Assembly: GCF_018408855.1 (NCBI RefSeq)
Contig: NZ_AP024322.1
Location: 744,001-808,000, forward strand
DNA from: Caballeronia sp. NK8
Lineage (GTDB): Bacteria > Pseudomonadota > Gammaproteobacteria > Burkholderiales > Burkholderiaceae
Length of the DNA: 64,000 bases
Direction: 5' to 3'
Below are positions 9,315 through 19,916 of this stretch, piece after piece; position 1 is the first letter of the stretch; every line of letters begins with the position of its first letter. The position numbers were made by a program, and so were the translations under genes. The notes under the pieces are model-generated. The model was not told the DNA's origin. It did not search any database and saw nothing but the letters and a program-made list of their open reading frames with translations.

Positions 9315-9651
9315 GTTGGGTTCCTCTCAGAAGCTGCGAAGCCAAAGCCACATCGACGTGATGCCGCAACCCAAACGGGCGCCGCATCGGGCAGGAAACC
9401 GCAGGCCGTACGAACGGCCGTGCGTCAAACCGGCGACAGCATGCCGCGGCGTTCTTCGCGCCCTGACGCGTTCATCGCGCTCGCTGCGGCTGCCGCCGCC
9501 GTTCACTCGATAAGAAACGCACTGCGGACGCCCGGAAAGGCGCATCGGACAAGGCTCTCGCGCGCTGCCTGGGTGTCTGTGGACCTTGGCGTGCGTGCTA
9601 CCATTGTTCGCTAATGTCTATTCATCCATCCCGTCATTCGATCGAGCATCA
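9315..9651. other. intergenic region between divergent ppc and hemC
   Basis: 337 bases that must hold the promoters of both divergent genes. I see no convincing -35/-10 pair with correct spacing, no hairpin terminator and no small coding frame with a Shine-Dalgarno. A TAATGT at 9612-9617 could serve as a -10 for hemC, but its -35 (TTGGCG, 9586) is 20 bases away. Confidence 0.5.
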
Positions 9652-10659
9652 ATGAATTCCGAGACGCATTCAACGACACCGCCCGCGAGCATCACCATCG
9701 CTTCGCGGGAAAGCCGGCTTGCGATGTGGCAGGCCGAGCATGTGCGGTGTGCGCTGCACAAATTATATCCATCTTGCGACGTGAAAATCCTCGGAATGAC
9801 GACACGTGGCGATCAGATTCTCGATCGTACGTTATCGAAGGTCGGCGGCAAGGGTCTCTTCGTGAAGGAACTCGAAGCCGCGCTCGCCGATGGCCGCGCC
9901 GATCTCGCCGTGCATTCGCTGAAAGATGTCCCGATGGAACTGCCCGAAGGCTTCGCGCTCGGCGCCATTCTGGAGCGTGAAGATCCGCGCGATGCGTTCG
10001 TGTCGCCGCACTACGAATCGCTCGATGCGCTGCCGGCGGGAAGCATCGTCGGCACGTCGAGTCTGCGCCGCGAAGCGATGATCCGCGCGCGCTTTCCTCA
10101 TCTCGAAGTGCGTCCGTTGCGCGGCAATCTCGACACGCGGCTCGGCAAGCTGGATCGCGGCGAGTATGCGGCGATCATTCTCGCGGCCGCCGGTTTGAAG
10201 CGGCTCGGGCTCGAAGCGCGCATCCGTGCGTTGCTCGATCCGTCGGACAGCCTGCCGGCGGCGGGGCAGGGCGCGCTCGGCATCGAGATCCGCGCGGATC
10301 GCGCCGATCTCTTCGCGTGGCTCAAACCCTTGCACGACGAACCCACCGCGCTCGCGGTCGAGGCGGAACGCGCGGTGTCGCGCGCGCTCGGCGGCAGTTG
10401 CGAAGTGCCGCTCGCGGCGCATGCCGTGTGGCGTGAAGGCGCGCTGCATCTGCGCGGCGCGGTGTCGATGCCCGATGGCAAGCGCGTGCTGCGCGCGGAA
10501 GAAGCGGTGAGTTCGCCCGATCTCGCCGCCGCGCTCGCGCTCGGCAAACGCGTGTCATCGGACCTGGAAGCGCAGGGCGCGATGGACATCGTCAACGCGC
10601 TCACGACCATGAGCCGCGCGGACGGCCCGAACACCGCGCCTTCGGGGCCGAAGTCCTGA
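9652..10659 (+). CDS. hemC: porphobilinogen deaminase (hydroxymethylbilane synthase)
   Basis: It polymerises four porphobilinogen units into hydroxymethylbilane using a covalently bound dipyrromethane cofactor. The 335-residue protein shows [14 protein letters not shown], the substrate-binding [16 protein letters not shown] and [14 protein letters not shown], the RRxx[13 protein letters not shown] region, and the cofactor cysteine in [14 protein letters not shown]. The start is ATG 9652, leaving a short 14-residue tail before [11 protein letters not shown]; the longer GTG-initiated frame from 9586 adds no conserved sequence. The stop TGA overlaps the hemDX start (TGATG at 10657-10661), indicating translational coupling within a haem operon. 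Confidence 0.97.
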   Translation: MNSETHSTTPPASITIASRESRLAMWQAEHVRCALHKLYPSCDVKILGMTTRGDQILDRTLSKVGGKGLFVKELEAALADGRADLAVHSLKDVPMELPEGFALGAILEREDPRDAFVSPHYESLDALPAGSIVGTSSLRREAMIRARFPHLEVRPLRGNLDTRLGKLDRGEYAAIILAAAGLKRLGLEARIRALLDPSDSLPAAGQGALGIEIRADRADLFAWLKPLHDEPTALAVEAERAVSRALGGSCEVPLAAHAVWREGALHLRGAVSMPDGKRVLRAEEAVSSPDLAAALALGKRVSSDLEAQGAMDIVNALTTMSRADGPNTAPSGPKS

Positions 10660-12791
10660 TGGCGAGCGAGCGCCGCGCCACCATCGTCGTCACGCGTCCG
10701 GACGGGCAATCGTCCGCATTGCTCGCGCGGCTCGCGAGCGCGGGCTTCGACACGCTGGAATTTCCGCTCATCGATATCGCGCCCGTCGCCGACGAAGCGC
10801 CGCTGCGCGCCGCGCTCGACGAGCTCTATCTGCCGCCTGACGCACCGGCGCGCTACGCGCTCGTCGTGTTCGTGTCGCCGAATGCGATCGATCATGCGTT
10901 CAGCCGGTTCGGCGCGCCGTGGCCCGCCGATCTGCCGGTCGCCGTGGTCGGGCCGGGCTCGGTCGCGGCGCTCGCGCGGCAGGGCGTCAATGCGCCTTCG
11001 CATCGCGTGATCAGTCCGTCGACCGAAGATGCCGATCCGCGCTTCGATTCGGAAGCGCTCTATGCGGCGATCGAAGCGCAGTTCGGCGCGAACGGTCTGG
11101 CAGGCAAGCGCGTGCTGATCGTGCGCGGCGACGGCGGCCGCGAGTGGCTCGCCGAGCGCCTCGCCGAAGCGGGCGCGCGGGTCGACAAGGCCGCCGCGTA
11201 TCGCCGCGTGCTGCCCGAGCCGTCGATGCAGAAATGGGAGCGCATCCACGAACTGCTCGCGGGCAAACCGCACGCGTGGCTGCTGACGAGTTCCGAAGGC
11301 GTGCGCAATCTCGCCGAGCTCGCGCACGAACATCTCACCGCCGACGAAATCGTGCTGCTCAGGCGCACGCCGCTCGTCTGCCCGCACCCGCGCATCGCCG
11401 AAGCCGCGCGGGGAGCGGGTTTTGATAGGATTACGGTGTCCGGCGCGGGCGACGAACGCATTGCCCACGCACTGGAAGCGCTGTTCCCGCACGCCGCCGC
11501 CGCTGCAACCGCGCAGGCGGAGTCACCAGGCAACTCACGCGATCCGGAGGCCCACGCACAGGCGAGCGCTACAGCGAACGCATCGAGCGCATCGAGTTCG
11601 GTCCATTCCTCATCCGCGCCGACGGACGCCCATCCGGCCACCGCGCCGGCCCACCAAACGGCTCAATCACGCATGACTGATTCGAACGATTCCAAGAAAG
11701 CCTCACCTCAGCCGAACGTGACACCGCCCGTGCCGCCGAACACGCCCTTCACGCCTTTCGAGCAGCAGAAGCGGCGCGGCGGCGCGGCCATCGTGTTGTT
11801 GTGGTTCGTCGTCGTCATTCTGGCGGTGGCGGCGGGCGCGGGCGCCTTCGTCCTGAACCGCAAGTTCGACCGCGCCGATGCACAACTCGCGCAGCGCGTC
11901 GCGCTTGCCGACGACCAGAACGCCGATCTGCGCGCGAAGGTTGATCAGGCCGCGAGCGCGACCACCGCGCTCAACACGCAGATCATCCAGTTGCAAGGCA
12001 AGCTCGCCGATGCCGAAGCGCACAGCCAGGCGCTCCAGCAGCAATATCAGGATCTCGCGAGCAACCGCGACGACTGGACCGTCGCCGAGGTCGAGCAGAT
12101 TCTGTCGAGCGCGAGCCAGCAGTTGCAACTCACCGGCAACGTGCAACTTGCGCTGTTCGCGCTGCAAAGCGCCGACACGCGCCTCGCCGCGACCAACGGC
12201 CCGCAGGTCGTGGCGATCCGCAAGGCGATCGCGCAGGATATCGACAAGCTGAAGGCCACGCCCACCACTGATCTGACGGGCCTCGCGATCAAGCTCGACA
12301 CGGCCATCGACCAGATCGACCAGCTGCCGCTCGCAGGCGAAGCGCCGATCGCGCGCGCGCAGGCGCAGGCCGCCGAGCCGGCAAACAGCGCGTCGATCGC
12401 GGCGGCGACCGGCGAGCCGCGCTGGAAGGTCCTCTGGCGTCAGATCACGAGCGGCATCGGCCAGCAGTTGTCGAGCCTCGTGTCGGTGCGCCGCATCGAC
12501 AATGCCGACGCCATGCTCACGTCGCCCGATCAGGGTTATTTCGTGCGCGAGAACGTGAAGCTGCGGCTGCTGTCCGCGCGTCTTTCGCTGCTGTCGCGCA
12601 GCGAGCCGACGCTCAAGTCCGATCTGCATGCCGCCGACGGGTCGCTCGCGCGCTACTTCGATGCGTCGTCCCGCAAAGTGCAGGCCGTGCGCGAGCTCGT
12701 GAAGCAGGTCGATCAGGCGTCGCTCGCCGTCGCCGTGCCGAACCTGAACGCGAGCCTCGCCGCCGTCCATCAGTTCAAGCGAGGCGGATGA
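10659..12791 (+). CDS. hemDX: fused uroporphyrinogen-III synthase HemD and membrane protein HemX
   Basis: A 710-residue fusion. Residues 1 to about 275 are HemD (RRATIVVTRPDGQSSALLARL, VVFVSPNAIDHAF, HAWLLTSSEGVRNL), which cyclises hydroxymethylbilane with D-ring inversion. An Ala/Ser-rich linker of about 65 residues leads to HemX, with a single transmembrane helix near residues 375-397, a coiled-coil segment and a periplasmic domain. An in-frame ATG at 11673 (MTDSNDSKK) marks where a separate HemX would begin. The RefSeq family for Burkholderia describes the same fusion. It overlaps hemC upstream, and its stop overlaps the hemY start. Confidence 0.95.
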   Translation: MASERRATIVVTRPDGQSSALLARLASAGFDTLEFPLIDIAPVADEAPLRAALDELYLPPDAPARYALVVFVSPNAIDHAFSRFGAPWPADLPVAVVGPGSVAALARQGVNAPSHRVISPSTEDADPRFDSEALYAAIEAQFGANGLAGKRVLIVRGDGGREWLAERLAEAGARVDKAAAYRRVLPEPSMQKWERIHELLAGKPHAWLLTSSEGVRNLAELAHEHLTADEIVLLRRTPLVCPHPRIAEAARGAGFDRITVSGAGDERIAHALEALFPHAAAAATAQAESPGNSRDPEAHAQASATANASSASSSVHSSSAPTDAHPATAPAHQTAQSRMTDSNDSKKASPQPNVTPPVPPNTPFTPFEQQKRRGGAAIVLLWFVVVILAVAAGAGAFVLNRKFDRADAQLAQRVALADDQNADLRAKVDQAASATTALNTQIIQLQGKLADAEAHSQALQQQYQDLASNRDDWTVAEVEQILSSASQQLQLTGNVQLALFALQSADTRLAATNGPQVVAIRKAIAQDIDKLKATPTTDLTGLAIKLDTAIDQIDQLPLAGEAPIARAQAQAAEPANSASIAAATGEPRWKVLWRQITSGIGQQLSSLVSVRRIDNADAMLTSPDQGYFVRENVKLRLLSARLSLLSRSEPTLKSDLHAADGSLARYFDASSRKVQAVRELVKQVDQASLAVAVPNLNASLAAVHQFKRGG

Positions 12792-13984
12792 TGACGATTC
12801 GTGGACTCATCTGGCTCGCGCTGCTGTTCGCCGTCGCGGTGATCGTCGCGACGGTCGGTGGCTTCAACGGCGGACAGATCCTGCTCGTGATGCCGCCGTA
12901 TCGCGTGGACATGTCGCTCAACCTGTTCGCGGTGGCGCTCGTCGTGCTGTTCATCGTGCTGTACGCGATCATCCGCGCGGCGCGCGGCGTGTGGAAGATG
13001 CCGTCGCGCGTCGCCGCCTACCGCGCGCGCAGCAAGCTCGCGAAGGCGAACGCGTCGCTGCGCGATGCGATCGGGCATCTGTACGCCGGACGCTTCTCGA
13101 AGGCCGAGAAGGCCGCGCGCGACGCGCTTTCCGTCGATGCCAACAAGGGCGCGGCCGGTCTCATCGGTGCGAACGCGGCGCATCGTCTGCACGAGTACGC
13201 GCGGCGCGACGAATGGCTTACGCAGGTCGGCGGCGCCGAATGGCAGGACGCGCGTCTGATGGCGACCGCCGACATGCGCGCCGATGGCCGCGACGCCGAC
13301 GGCGCGCTCATCGCGCTGACCGAGATGCAGGCGCAGGGCGGACGACGCATCCACGCGCAGCAGATCGCATTGCGCGCGCAACAGCAGTTGAAGAACTGGA
13401 GCGAAGTGCTGAAGCTCGTGCGCATGCTGGAAAAGCGCGAGGCGCTGCATCCGGCGGTCGCGGTGCGGCTGCGTCAGGTGGCGGCGGAAAACCTGCTGCG
13501 CGATCGCCGGCACAATCCCGATGCGCTGCTCGAACTGTGGCAGTCGCTGTCGGCGACCGAGCGCCAGTCGCCGCGTCTCGCCGATCTCGCCGCCGAACTG
13601 CTGATCGCGCTGGATCGCCGCGCGGAGGCGAAGAAGATCGTCGAGGACGCGCTCGCGCACAACTGGGACGCGCGGCTCTTGCGGCGCTATCCCGATTGCA
13701 TCGTCGGCGGCGACGCGTTCCCGCTGATCCAGCGCGCCGAAGCGTGGCAGAAGGAGCGCACCGAAGACGCCGACCTGCTGTTCACGCTCGGCCGCCTGTG
13801 CCTGCATCAGCAGTTGTGGGGCAAGGCGCAGGCTTTCCTCGAATCGGCGCTCAAGCTCGCCGACAACGAGCCGCTCAAGATCCGCACGCATCGCGCGCTT
13901 GCTCGTCTGCATGAACAACTGGGCGACACGGAAAAGGCGGCGGAGCATTATCGCGCTAGCGCGCTGGCGATGAACGTGGTCTGA
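12788..13984 (+). CDS. hemY: HemY family haem-biosynthesis-associated membrane protein
   Basis: A 398-residue protein with two N-terminal transmembrane segments (about residues 5-25 and 43-64) and a cytoplasmic domain of TPR-like helices, including AGRFSKAEKAARDAL and ARLHEQLGDTEKAAEHYRA. This is the proteobacterial HemY of the hemCDXY operon, not the protoporphyrinogen oxidase also named HemY in Gram-positives. Its biochemical role is not settled; it is proposed to organise haem enzymes at the membrane. Two adjacent ATGs (12788 and 12791) are possible, and the hemDX stop TGA lies across them, so translation is coupled. Confidence 0.93.
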   Translation: MMTIRGLIWLALLFAVAVIVATVGGFNGGQILLVMPPYRVDMSLNLFAVALVVLFIVLYAIIRAARGVWKMPSRVAAYRARSKLAKANASLRDAIGHLYAGRFSKAEKAARDALSVDANKGAAGLIGANAAHRLHEYARRDEWLTQVGGAEWQDARLMATADMRADGRDADGALIALTEMQAQGGRRIHAQQIALRAQQQLKNWSEVLKLVRMLEKREALHPAVAVRLRQVAAENLLRDRRHNPDALLELWQSLSATERQSPRLADLAAELLIALDRRAEAKKIVEDALAHNWDARLLRRYPDCIVGGDAFPLIQRAEAWQKERTEDADLLFTLGRLCLHQQLWGKAQAFLESALKLADNEPLKIRTHRALARLHEQLGDTEKAAEHYRASALAMNVV

Positions 13985-14010
13985 TCCACAAGCCGTCAGG
14001 CGCACAAGGA

Positions 14011-14052
14011 ACGGGCCGCATGGGCGAAATGCTCCTGCGGCCCGTTTTTTTG
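14011..14052 (+). terminator. terminator of the hemCDXY operon
   Basis: Ten-base-pair stem ACGGGCCGCA/TGCGGCCCGT followed by seven T residues, 25 bases after the hemY stop. It ends the haem operon. Confidence 0.9.
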
Positions 14053-14196
14053 CTGCGCGGCAAAACCACCGTTATTGCGTTGTCTGTACGCCAGCGCACG
14101 GCCATGAACGGGACATCATGGTCTAGTTTCCCCTCTACCAAAAAGAGCGATCGCGCCGCGTGTTCGATGCGTAGTCGCGACCGAAACGGAGGCGGA

Positions 14197-15771
14197 GTGA
14201 AACGAGGGCTTCAAAAGCTGATCGGGCTCGCGCTCGTCGTCTTTCTGTTCTGGCCCGATACGTCGCATTATTTCGCGCAGGGCTTCATCACGAACGCGCC
14301 ATGGACCGGAACCTGGTCGAGCGCGCCGGCCGTCACGTCCGATCCGGGCTTCAACAATCAGACGATTCGCCAGATCGTGCATACGAGCATCGGCGGCACG
14401 GCGGCGCGGCTCACGCTTTCCAATCTGTTCGGCGAGAAACCAGTCACGATCGGCGACGTGCGCATCGCGCGCCGCCAGCACGGTGCCCGCACGATCGCGG
14501 GCACCGACCGGCAAGTGACCTTCAACGGCCAGTCGTACGTGACGATTCCCGCGGGCGGCTCGGTGCAGAGCGACGCCGTCGCGTTTCAGGTGCCCACGCT
14601 CGGCGACATCGCCGTGAGCATGCACATTCCATCGCAGACGCCGCCGAACTCGACCGGCCACATCGACGCGATGCAGGACGTCTATATCGCGCCGGGCGAC
14701 GTGAGCGCGGATTCGAACTTCGCGGGCGGCGTCGTGAATGCGGCGGGCGGCCAGTCGAACTATTTCCTCACCAATGTCGACGTGATGAACGCCGCCGCGA
14801 CGGGCGCGGTGGTTGCATTCGGCGCGTCGATCACGGAGGGGACGGCGTCCACGCCCAACACGAACCGGCGCTGGCCGAACCGGCTGGCGGAGCGGCTGAA
14901 CCGCGCGGGCATGACGGTTGGCGTGCTGAATCAGGGCATCAGCGGCAATGACTTCTTCACCGATGCCTCCGGCCAGGCCGGCCTCACGCGCTTCGCACGC
15001 GACGTGCTCGGCCAGGCGAACGTGAAGTGGGTGATCATTTCCGACGATGCGGTGAACAACCTCATCAGCGGCAATCCGCCGAGTGCGCAGCAGCTCATGA
15101 CCGCGTATCAGCGGCTCGCGCGGCAGGCGGGCGATGCGAAGGTCGGCGTGATCTGCTCGACCCTGACGCCGTTCGAAGGCATGGCCGAATGGACGCCTGC
15201 GATCGAAGACACGCGCCAGACCGTGAACGCATTCTTGCGCGGCAGAAGCAGCGGCTGCGATGCCGTGCTCGATCAGGCGCAAGTGCTGGGCGACCCGGCA
15301 AGCACGGCCGCGGATGCCGCCTATGCGCGCAGCTACAACAGCGGCGACGACCTGCATCCGAACGACGCGGGCATGCAGGCGATCGCCAATGCCGTCGATC
15401 TGACCTGGTTCGCCGCGCTGCCGCCGATCAACGCGCCGAGCGCGTGCGGCCGGCTCACGACGGGAGAGGGTATCGCGATGGGACAGTCGCTCGCGGCGTG
15501 CAGCGGCAGTGTGGAGCTGACCTTGCAGGACGATGGCTATCTCGTCGCCGTGCTGAACGGCGAGACGATCTGGTCATCGCATGTGAGCGGCACGCCGGGC
15601 GTCGAAATCCGCATGCAGGAGGACGGCAACCTCGCGATGTACGACAGCAACGGCGCGATGGTCTGGCAGACGCGCACCTCGGTTCCGGGCGCCTACGCGA
15701 CGATCCAGAAGGACGGGCATCTCGTCATCTATTCGCCGCACGGCACGGCGCTGTGGTCGAGCGCGGGATGA
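14197..15771 (+). CDS. secreted SGNH/GDSL hydrolase fused to a bulb-type (mannose-binding) lectin domain
   Basis: About 524 residues. An N-terminal hydrophobic signal/anchor segment (LIGLALVVFLFW) is followed by a beta-rich domain and an SGNH esterase fold. The nucleophile Ser is in AFGASITEG (Ser about 211, with Ala replacing the usual Asp of GDS), the Gly-Asn block is in ISGNDF, and the Asp/His pair is in DDLHPNDAG (His about 387). The last 110 residues contain three repeats QDDGYLVAV, QEDGNLAMYD and QKDGHLVIYS, the signature of B-lectin (monocot mannose-binding) domains. It probably de-esterifies an extracellular polysaccharide to which the lectin binds. I chose GTG 14197 (GGAGG 4 bases upstream); an ATG at 14167 is the alternative. 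Confidence 0.8.
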   Translation: MKRGLQKLIGLALVVFLFWPDTSHYFAQGFITNAPWTGTWSSAPAVTSDPGFNNQTIRQIVHTSIGGTAARLTLSNLFGEKPVTIGDVRIARRQHGARTIAGTDRQVTFNGQSYVTIPAGGSVQSDAVAFQVPTLGDIAVSMHIPSQTPPNSTGHIDAMQDVYIAPGDVSADSNFAGGVVNAAGGQSNYFLTNVDVMNAAATGAVVAFGASITEGTASTPNTNRRWPNRLAERLNRAGMTVGVLNQGISGNDFFTDASGQAGLTRFARDVLGQANVKWVIISDDAVNNLISGNPPSAQQLMTAYQRLARQAGDAKVGVICSTLTPFEGMAEWTPAIEDTRQTVNAFLRGRSSGCDAVLDQAQVLGDPASTAADAAYARSYNSGDDLHPNDAGMQAIANAVDLTWFAALPPINAPSACGRLTTGEGIAMGQSLAACSGSVELTLQDDGYLVAVLNGETIWSSHVSGTPGVEIRMQEDGNLAMYDSNGAMVWQTRTSVPGAYATIQKDGHLVIYSPHGTALWSSAG

Positions 15772-15793
15772 GGCGCGCTCGTTACCGAGGAAA

Positions 15794-16117
15794 TCAGTAC
15801 GTGGGAACAGACGGATCGACCTGACGCGACCACGCGTCGATGCCGCCGTACAGGTTGAAGGTCTTCGTGAAGCCGCGCGATTCCAGGAACATCGCGACCT
15901 GCGCGCTGCGTGCGCCGTGATGGCAGATGCAGACGATCTGCGCTTCGTCGTCGAGTTCCTCGCTGCGCGCGGGGATCTCGCGCATCGGGATCGCTACGAT
16001 GTTGGCCAGTTTCGCCGTCTGGATTTCCCAGGGCTCGCGCACGTCGAGCAGGACGGGAGCGGGGCGCGAGTCATCGGCGAGCCACGCGGCGAGTTCGGGG
16101 GCGGTGAGATTTTGCAT
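15794..16117 (-). CDS. single-domain rhodanese-like protein
   Basis: A 107-residue rhodanese domain (GlpE/PspE type) that can transfer sulfane sulfur via a cysteine persulfide. The substrate-loop Cys is present in VCICHHGARSAQVAMFL, so the protein should be catalytically active. VLLDVREPWEIQTAKL is the conserved CH2A-type motif. The physiological acceptor is unknown. It lies 54 bases downstream of the PCMT-type methyltransferase on the same strand and is probably co-transcribed with it. Confidence 0.9.
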   Translation of the reverse strand: MQNLTAPELAAWLADDSRPAPVLLDVREPWEIQTAKLANIVAIPMREIPARSEELDDEAQIVCICHHGARSAQVAMFLESRGFTKTFNLYGGIDAWSRQVDPSVPTY

Positions 16118-16171
16118 GGGGCTTCCGGCAGGACGCGCGCGGCCGGTTGCGACCGGCAGCGCGCTTTCGGC

Positions 16172-16825
16172 TTAGAACTTGAACTGCGAAGGGTGTACCG
16201 CGTTCTTCAGCGGCGCGACGAGCGTTTCGAACACATCCGACACGCGGAACTGCTTTTCGTCCACGCGCGTGATGATCTGCGCCTTCATGACCGGCGCCGC
16301 GCCGACGAACGCCGCGATGCGCCCGCCGATCTTCAGTTGCTCCAGAAACTGCTGCGGCATGACCGGCAGGCCGCCCGACACGCAGATCACGTCGTAGGGC
16401 GCGCCCTGATCCCAGCCGAGCGAGCCGTCGCCGGTGATCACGTCCACGTTCGTCACGCCGTTCGCCGTGAGATTCTGCTTCGCGAAATCGGCGAGTTCCG
16501 GCGCGATTTCGACGCTCGTCACGCTGCGCCCGCGATGCGCGAGCAGCGCCGCCATGTAACCCGAGCCCGTGCCGATTTCCAGCACGGTTTCGCCCTTGTG
16601 AACCGCGAGTTCCTGCAGGACGCGCGCTTCGACCCTGGGTGCGAGCATGCGCTCGCCGCCGGGCAGCGGAATTTCGAGGTCCGCGAAAGCGATGTTGCGA
16701 TACGCGGCGGGAACGAAGTTCTCGCGCTTGACGATCGTGAGCAGGTTCAGAACGTCCTGGTCCAGCACTTCCCAGGGACGAATCTGTTGCTCGATCATGT
16801 TGAAACGCGCTTGCTCGATGTTCAT
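16172..16825 (-). CDS. protein-L-isoaspartate O-methyltransferase family protein
   Basis: A 217-residue SAM-dependent methyltransferase. It has the PCMT N-terminal helix NMIEQQIRPWEVLD, the motif PLPGGERMLAPRVEARVLQEL and SAM motif I VLEIGTGSGYMAALLA. The usual repair enzyme carries an active-site Ser/Thr in a GYGQTISQP segment; here that segment is GGERMLAPR. The protein is therefore a member of the Pcm-like subgroup common in beta-proteobacteria, and isoaspartate repair should not be assumed. It is followed by the rhodanese gene in the same orientation. Confidence 0.85.
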   Translation of the reverse strand: MNIEQARFNMIEQQIRPWEVLDQDVLNLLTIVKRENFVPAAYRNIAFADLEIPLPGGERMLAPRVEARVLQELAVHKGETVLEIGTGSGYMAALLAHRGRSVTSVEIAPELADFAKQNLTANGVTNVDVITGDGSLGWDQGAPYDVICVSGGLPVMPQQFLEQLKIGGRIAAFVGAAPVMKAQIITRVDEKQFRVSDVFETLVAPLKNAVHPSQFKF

Positions 16826-16932
16826 GTTCTGTGTGCGTGGTGGCGACCGGAGCGCACTGCGTCGCGGCCGGATGCGGGGTCAGAAAACTACGCGATTGTA
16901 GCAAAACGGGGGGTTTTCCCGCCCGTTTCGCG

Positions 16933-17553
16933 CTAATGCGGCAGCCGGATATCGAACTTGAACGTGATGAGCCGCGCGATCAGGATGAAAGCCGTCGAAA
17001 AGAGGACGTTGTAGATCGTGTCGACATCGAGCCGCTCCAGCCCGATATAGATCCAGCAGCCCGCGAACGCGCAGACCGCGTACGGGCGCGAGTCGCGCAG
17101 GATCAGCGGAATCTCGTTGCAGAGCACGTCGCGCAGTACGCCGCCGAACACGCCCGTGACGACGCCCATCATCGTGGCGGTGAAGGCGGGCATCTGCGCG
17201 TCGAGCGCGATCGAGGTGCCCGACACGCTGAAGAGGCCGAGGCCGATCGCATCGGTGATGAGCAGCGCGCGCTGATCGAAGAGGCGCGAGGTCACGCGCA
17301 GGAAAAGCGGCGCGAAAATCGCCATCGCGAAGATGAACAGCACGTAATCCTGATGCTCGACCCAGTAGAACGGGCGGCGCGAGAGCAGCACGTCGCGCAC
17401 CGTGCCGCCGCCGAACGCGGTGACGAGCGCGACGAGAAACGCGCCGACCGCGTCGAGCCGGCGTTTGCGCGCCTCGAGAAGCCCGGAGAAGGCGTACGCG
17501 AAAATCGCGAGCGCCTCCATGATGGTGATGGCGAGCGTCAGTCTAGGATGCAC
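16933..17553 (-). CDS. trimeric intracellular cation (TRIC/YadS) channel family protein
   Basis: A polytopic membrane protein of about 206 residues with seven predicted helices and the internal duplication characteristic of the UPF0126/TRIC family. The repeats carry GGGTVRDVLLSRRPFYWV and GGVLRDVLCNEIPLIL, the glycine-rich breaks that line the cation pore in prokaryotic TRIC channels. The start is uncertain: the GTG at 17553 gives the usual length and overlaps the end of the Smr gene by 11 bases, while an ATG at 17520 would trim the first helix. The overlap suggests co-expression with the Smr protein. Confidence 0.85.
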   Translation of the reverse strand: MHPRLTLAITIMEALAIFAYAFSGLLEARKRRLDAVGAFLVALVTAFGGGTVRDVLLSRRPFYWVEHQDYVLFIFAMAIFAPLFLRVTSRLFDQRALLITDAIGLGLFSVSGTSIALDAQMPAFTATMMGVVTGVFGGVLRDVLCNEIPLILRDSRPYAVCAFAGCWIYIGLERLDVDTIYNVLFSTAFILIARLITFKFDIRLPH

Positions 17554-18370
17554 TGTCCGGCCCCGGATAAGAATGCTTGCCGTGGCTCTTGTCTTGCGGA
17601 TGGTTATGATGCCGCGGCGCGCCGCCCGGCTGCAGCAGCACGAGCACCGCGCCCTCACCGCCGTCGTGCGGCCGCGCCTGACAGAACGCAATCACTTCCG
17701 ACTTCTGCACGAGCCACGCGCGCACCTTGCCCTTGAGCACCGGCTCGCGGCCGATGGAGCCGAGCCCCTTGCCATGGATCACGCGCAGACACCGCAAGCC
17801 GCGCTTCACCGATTCACGGATGAATTCCGCGAGCGCCTCGCGCGCTTCCTCGCGCCGCATGCCGTGCAGGTCTAGCTGCGCCTGCACGATCCACGCGCCG
17901 CGCCGCAGTTTCCTCACGACTTCCTGGCTGATGCCGGGGCGATGGAACGACAGCGTTTCGTCGATATCGAGCAGGCTTTCGGGATCGTATTCGTCCGAGA
18001 GCGCTTCCTGCAGCACGGCTTGCTCGTCGCGGCGGCTTTGCAGGGGCACCGGCGGAGGCGGCACGCGCGTGACGGTCGTGCGCGGCGGCGTCCTGAGCGG
18101 CTCGACCGCGCCGATCGAACGGCGGAACTCGTCGGCATCGGCGACGGCTTCGCGCTCGGCGTGCGCCGCCGCGACGCGTTGCACTTCGCGTTTCTCGGCA
18201 TCGGCTTTCAGCGCGCGCTTCAGCGACGACAGACCTGCGAGGCCGTCGCGCTTCACGGCGGCGGTGACATCGCGCGCGTCGGCCGGCTTCGCATCGACGG
18301 ACGCGGCCGGACGCGGCGCTTCCTTGCGCCGGACTTTCGGTTCGTTCGGATGGGGGAGGTTCTTCGGCAT
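17543..18370 (-). CDS. Smr-domain (MutS2 C-terminal-like) protein
   Basis: A 275-residue protein whose C-terminal third is a Smr domain, with the two hallmark motifs LDLHGMRREEAREAL and VIHGKGLGSIG, the putative nuclease residues. The first 170 residues are Arg/Ala/Pro-rich and probably disordered, ending in a segment LSFHRPGISQEVVRKLRRG typical of the E. coli SmrB/YdaL-like group. SmrB in E. coli cleaves mRNA at collided ribosomes; whether this protein does the same is inference. The start is ATG 18370 (MPKNLPHPNEP); the open frame extends to 18466 without conserved sequence. It lies upstream of, and overlaps, the TRIC gene. Confidence 0.88.
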   Translation of the reverse strand: MPKNLPHPNEPKVRRKEAPRPAASVDAKPADARDVTAAVKRDGLAGLSSLKRALKADAEKREVQRVAAAHAEREAVADADEFRRSIGAVEPLRTPPRTTVTRVPPPPVPLQSRRDEQAVLQEALSDEYDPESLLDIDETLSFHRPGISQEVVRKLRRGAWIVQAQLDLHGMRREEAREALAEFIRESVKRGLRCLRVIHGKGLGSIGREPVLKGKVRAWLVQKSEVIAFCQARPHDGGEGAVLVLLQPGGAPRHHNHPQDKSHGKHSYPGPDSAS

Positions 18371-18429
18371 CGTTCGGCCAGCGGAAGTCGACAGGAATCG
18401 GGCGCCGCACGCAACGTCGCGCCCCAATG

Positions 18430-18464
18430 AAAACGGGCCGACGGCGTGAACCGTGGCCCGTTTC
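18430..18464 (-). terminator. probable terminator after trxB
   Basis: On the minus strand the stem AACGGGCC ... GGCCCGTT is followed by a short TTTTCATT tract, about 100 bases after the trxB stop and before the Smr gene. The T-run is weak, so read-through into the Smr-TRIC genes is possible. Confidence 0.55.
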
Positions 18465-18560
18465 ATCTACGCGCCGTCATGAACCGGCGGGGCGCTGCAA
18501 AAGCGGGCGATCTCCATTTTACCGGCTCGCCGCGCGTCGCCGCGCCCGGATGACGCCCGA

Positions 18561-19724
<1,164 letters not shown>

Positions 19725-19916
19725 TCAATCGGTTTGATAGGCCCGGCGGGCGGGCCGGGCCGCATGACGAGCGCGTGACGAGTGTTACAGGTTGCAAGAA
19801 CGAGGCCGTTTTTGCGCCGTTCACCGCAATGCAGCGTTTACAATAGGCCACCGTTCCATGCGGCCCCGGTGCATCGGCGCGCGAGGCTGCAAGCGACACA
19901 CAGCGACACCGAATCA

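Noticed and set aside
19782..19916. N-terminal extension of ftsK
   Set aside because: Frame is open but Arg/His/Thr-rich with no conservation to FtsK; ATG 19917 matches the family start.
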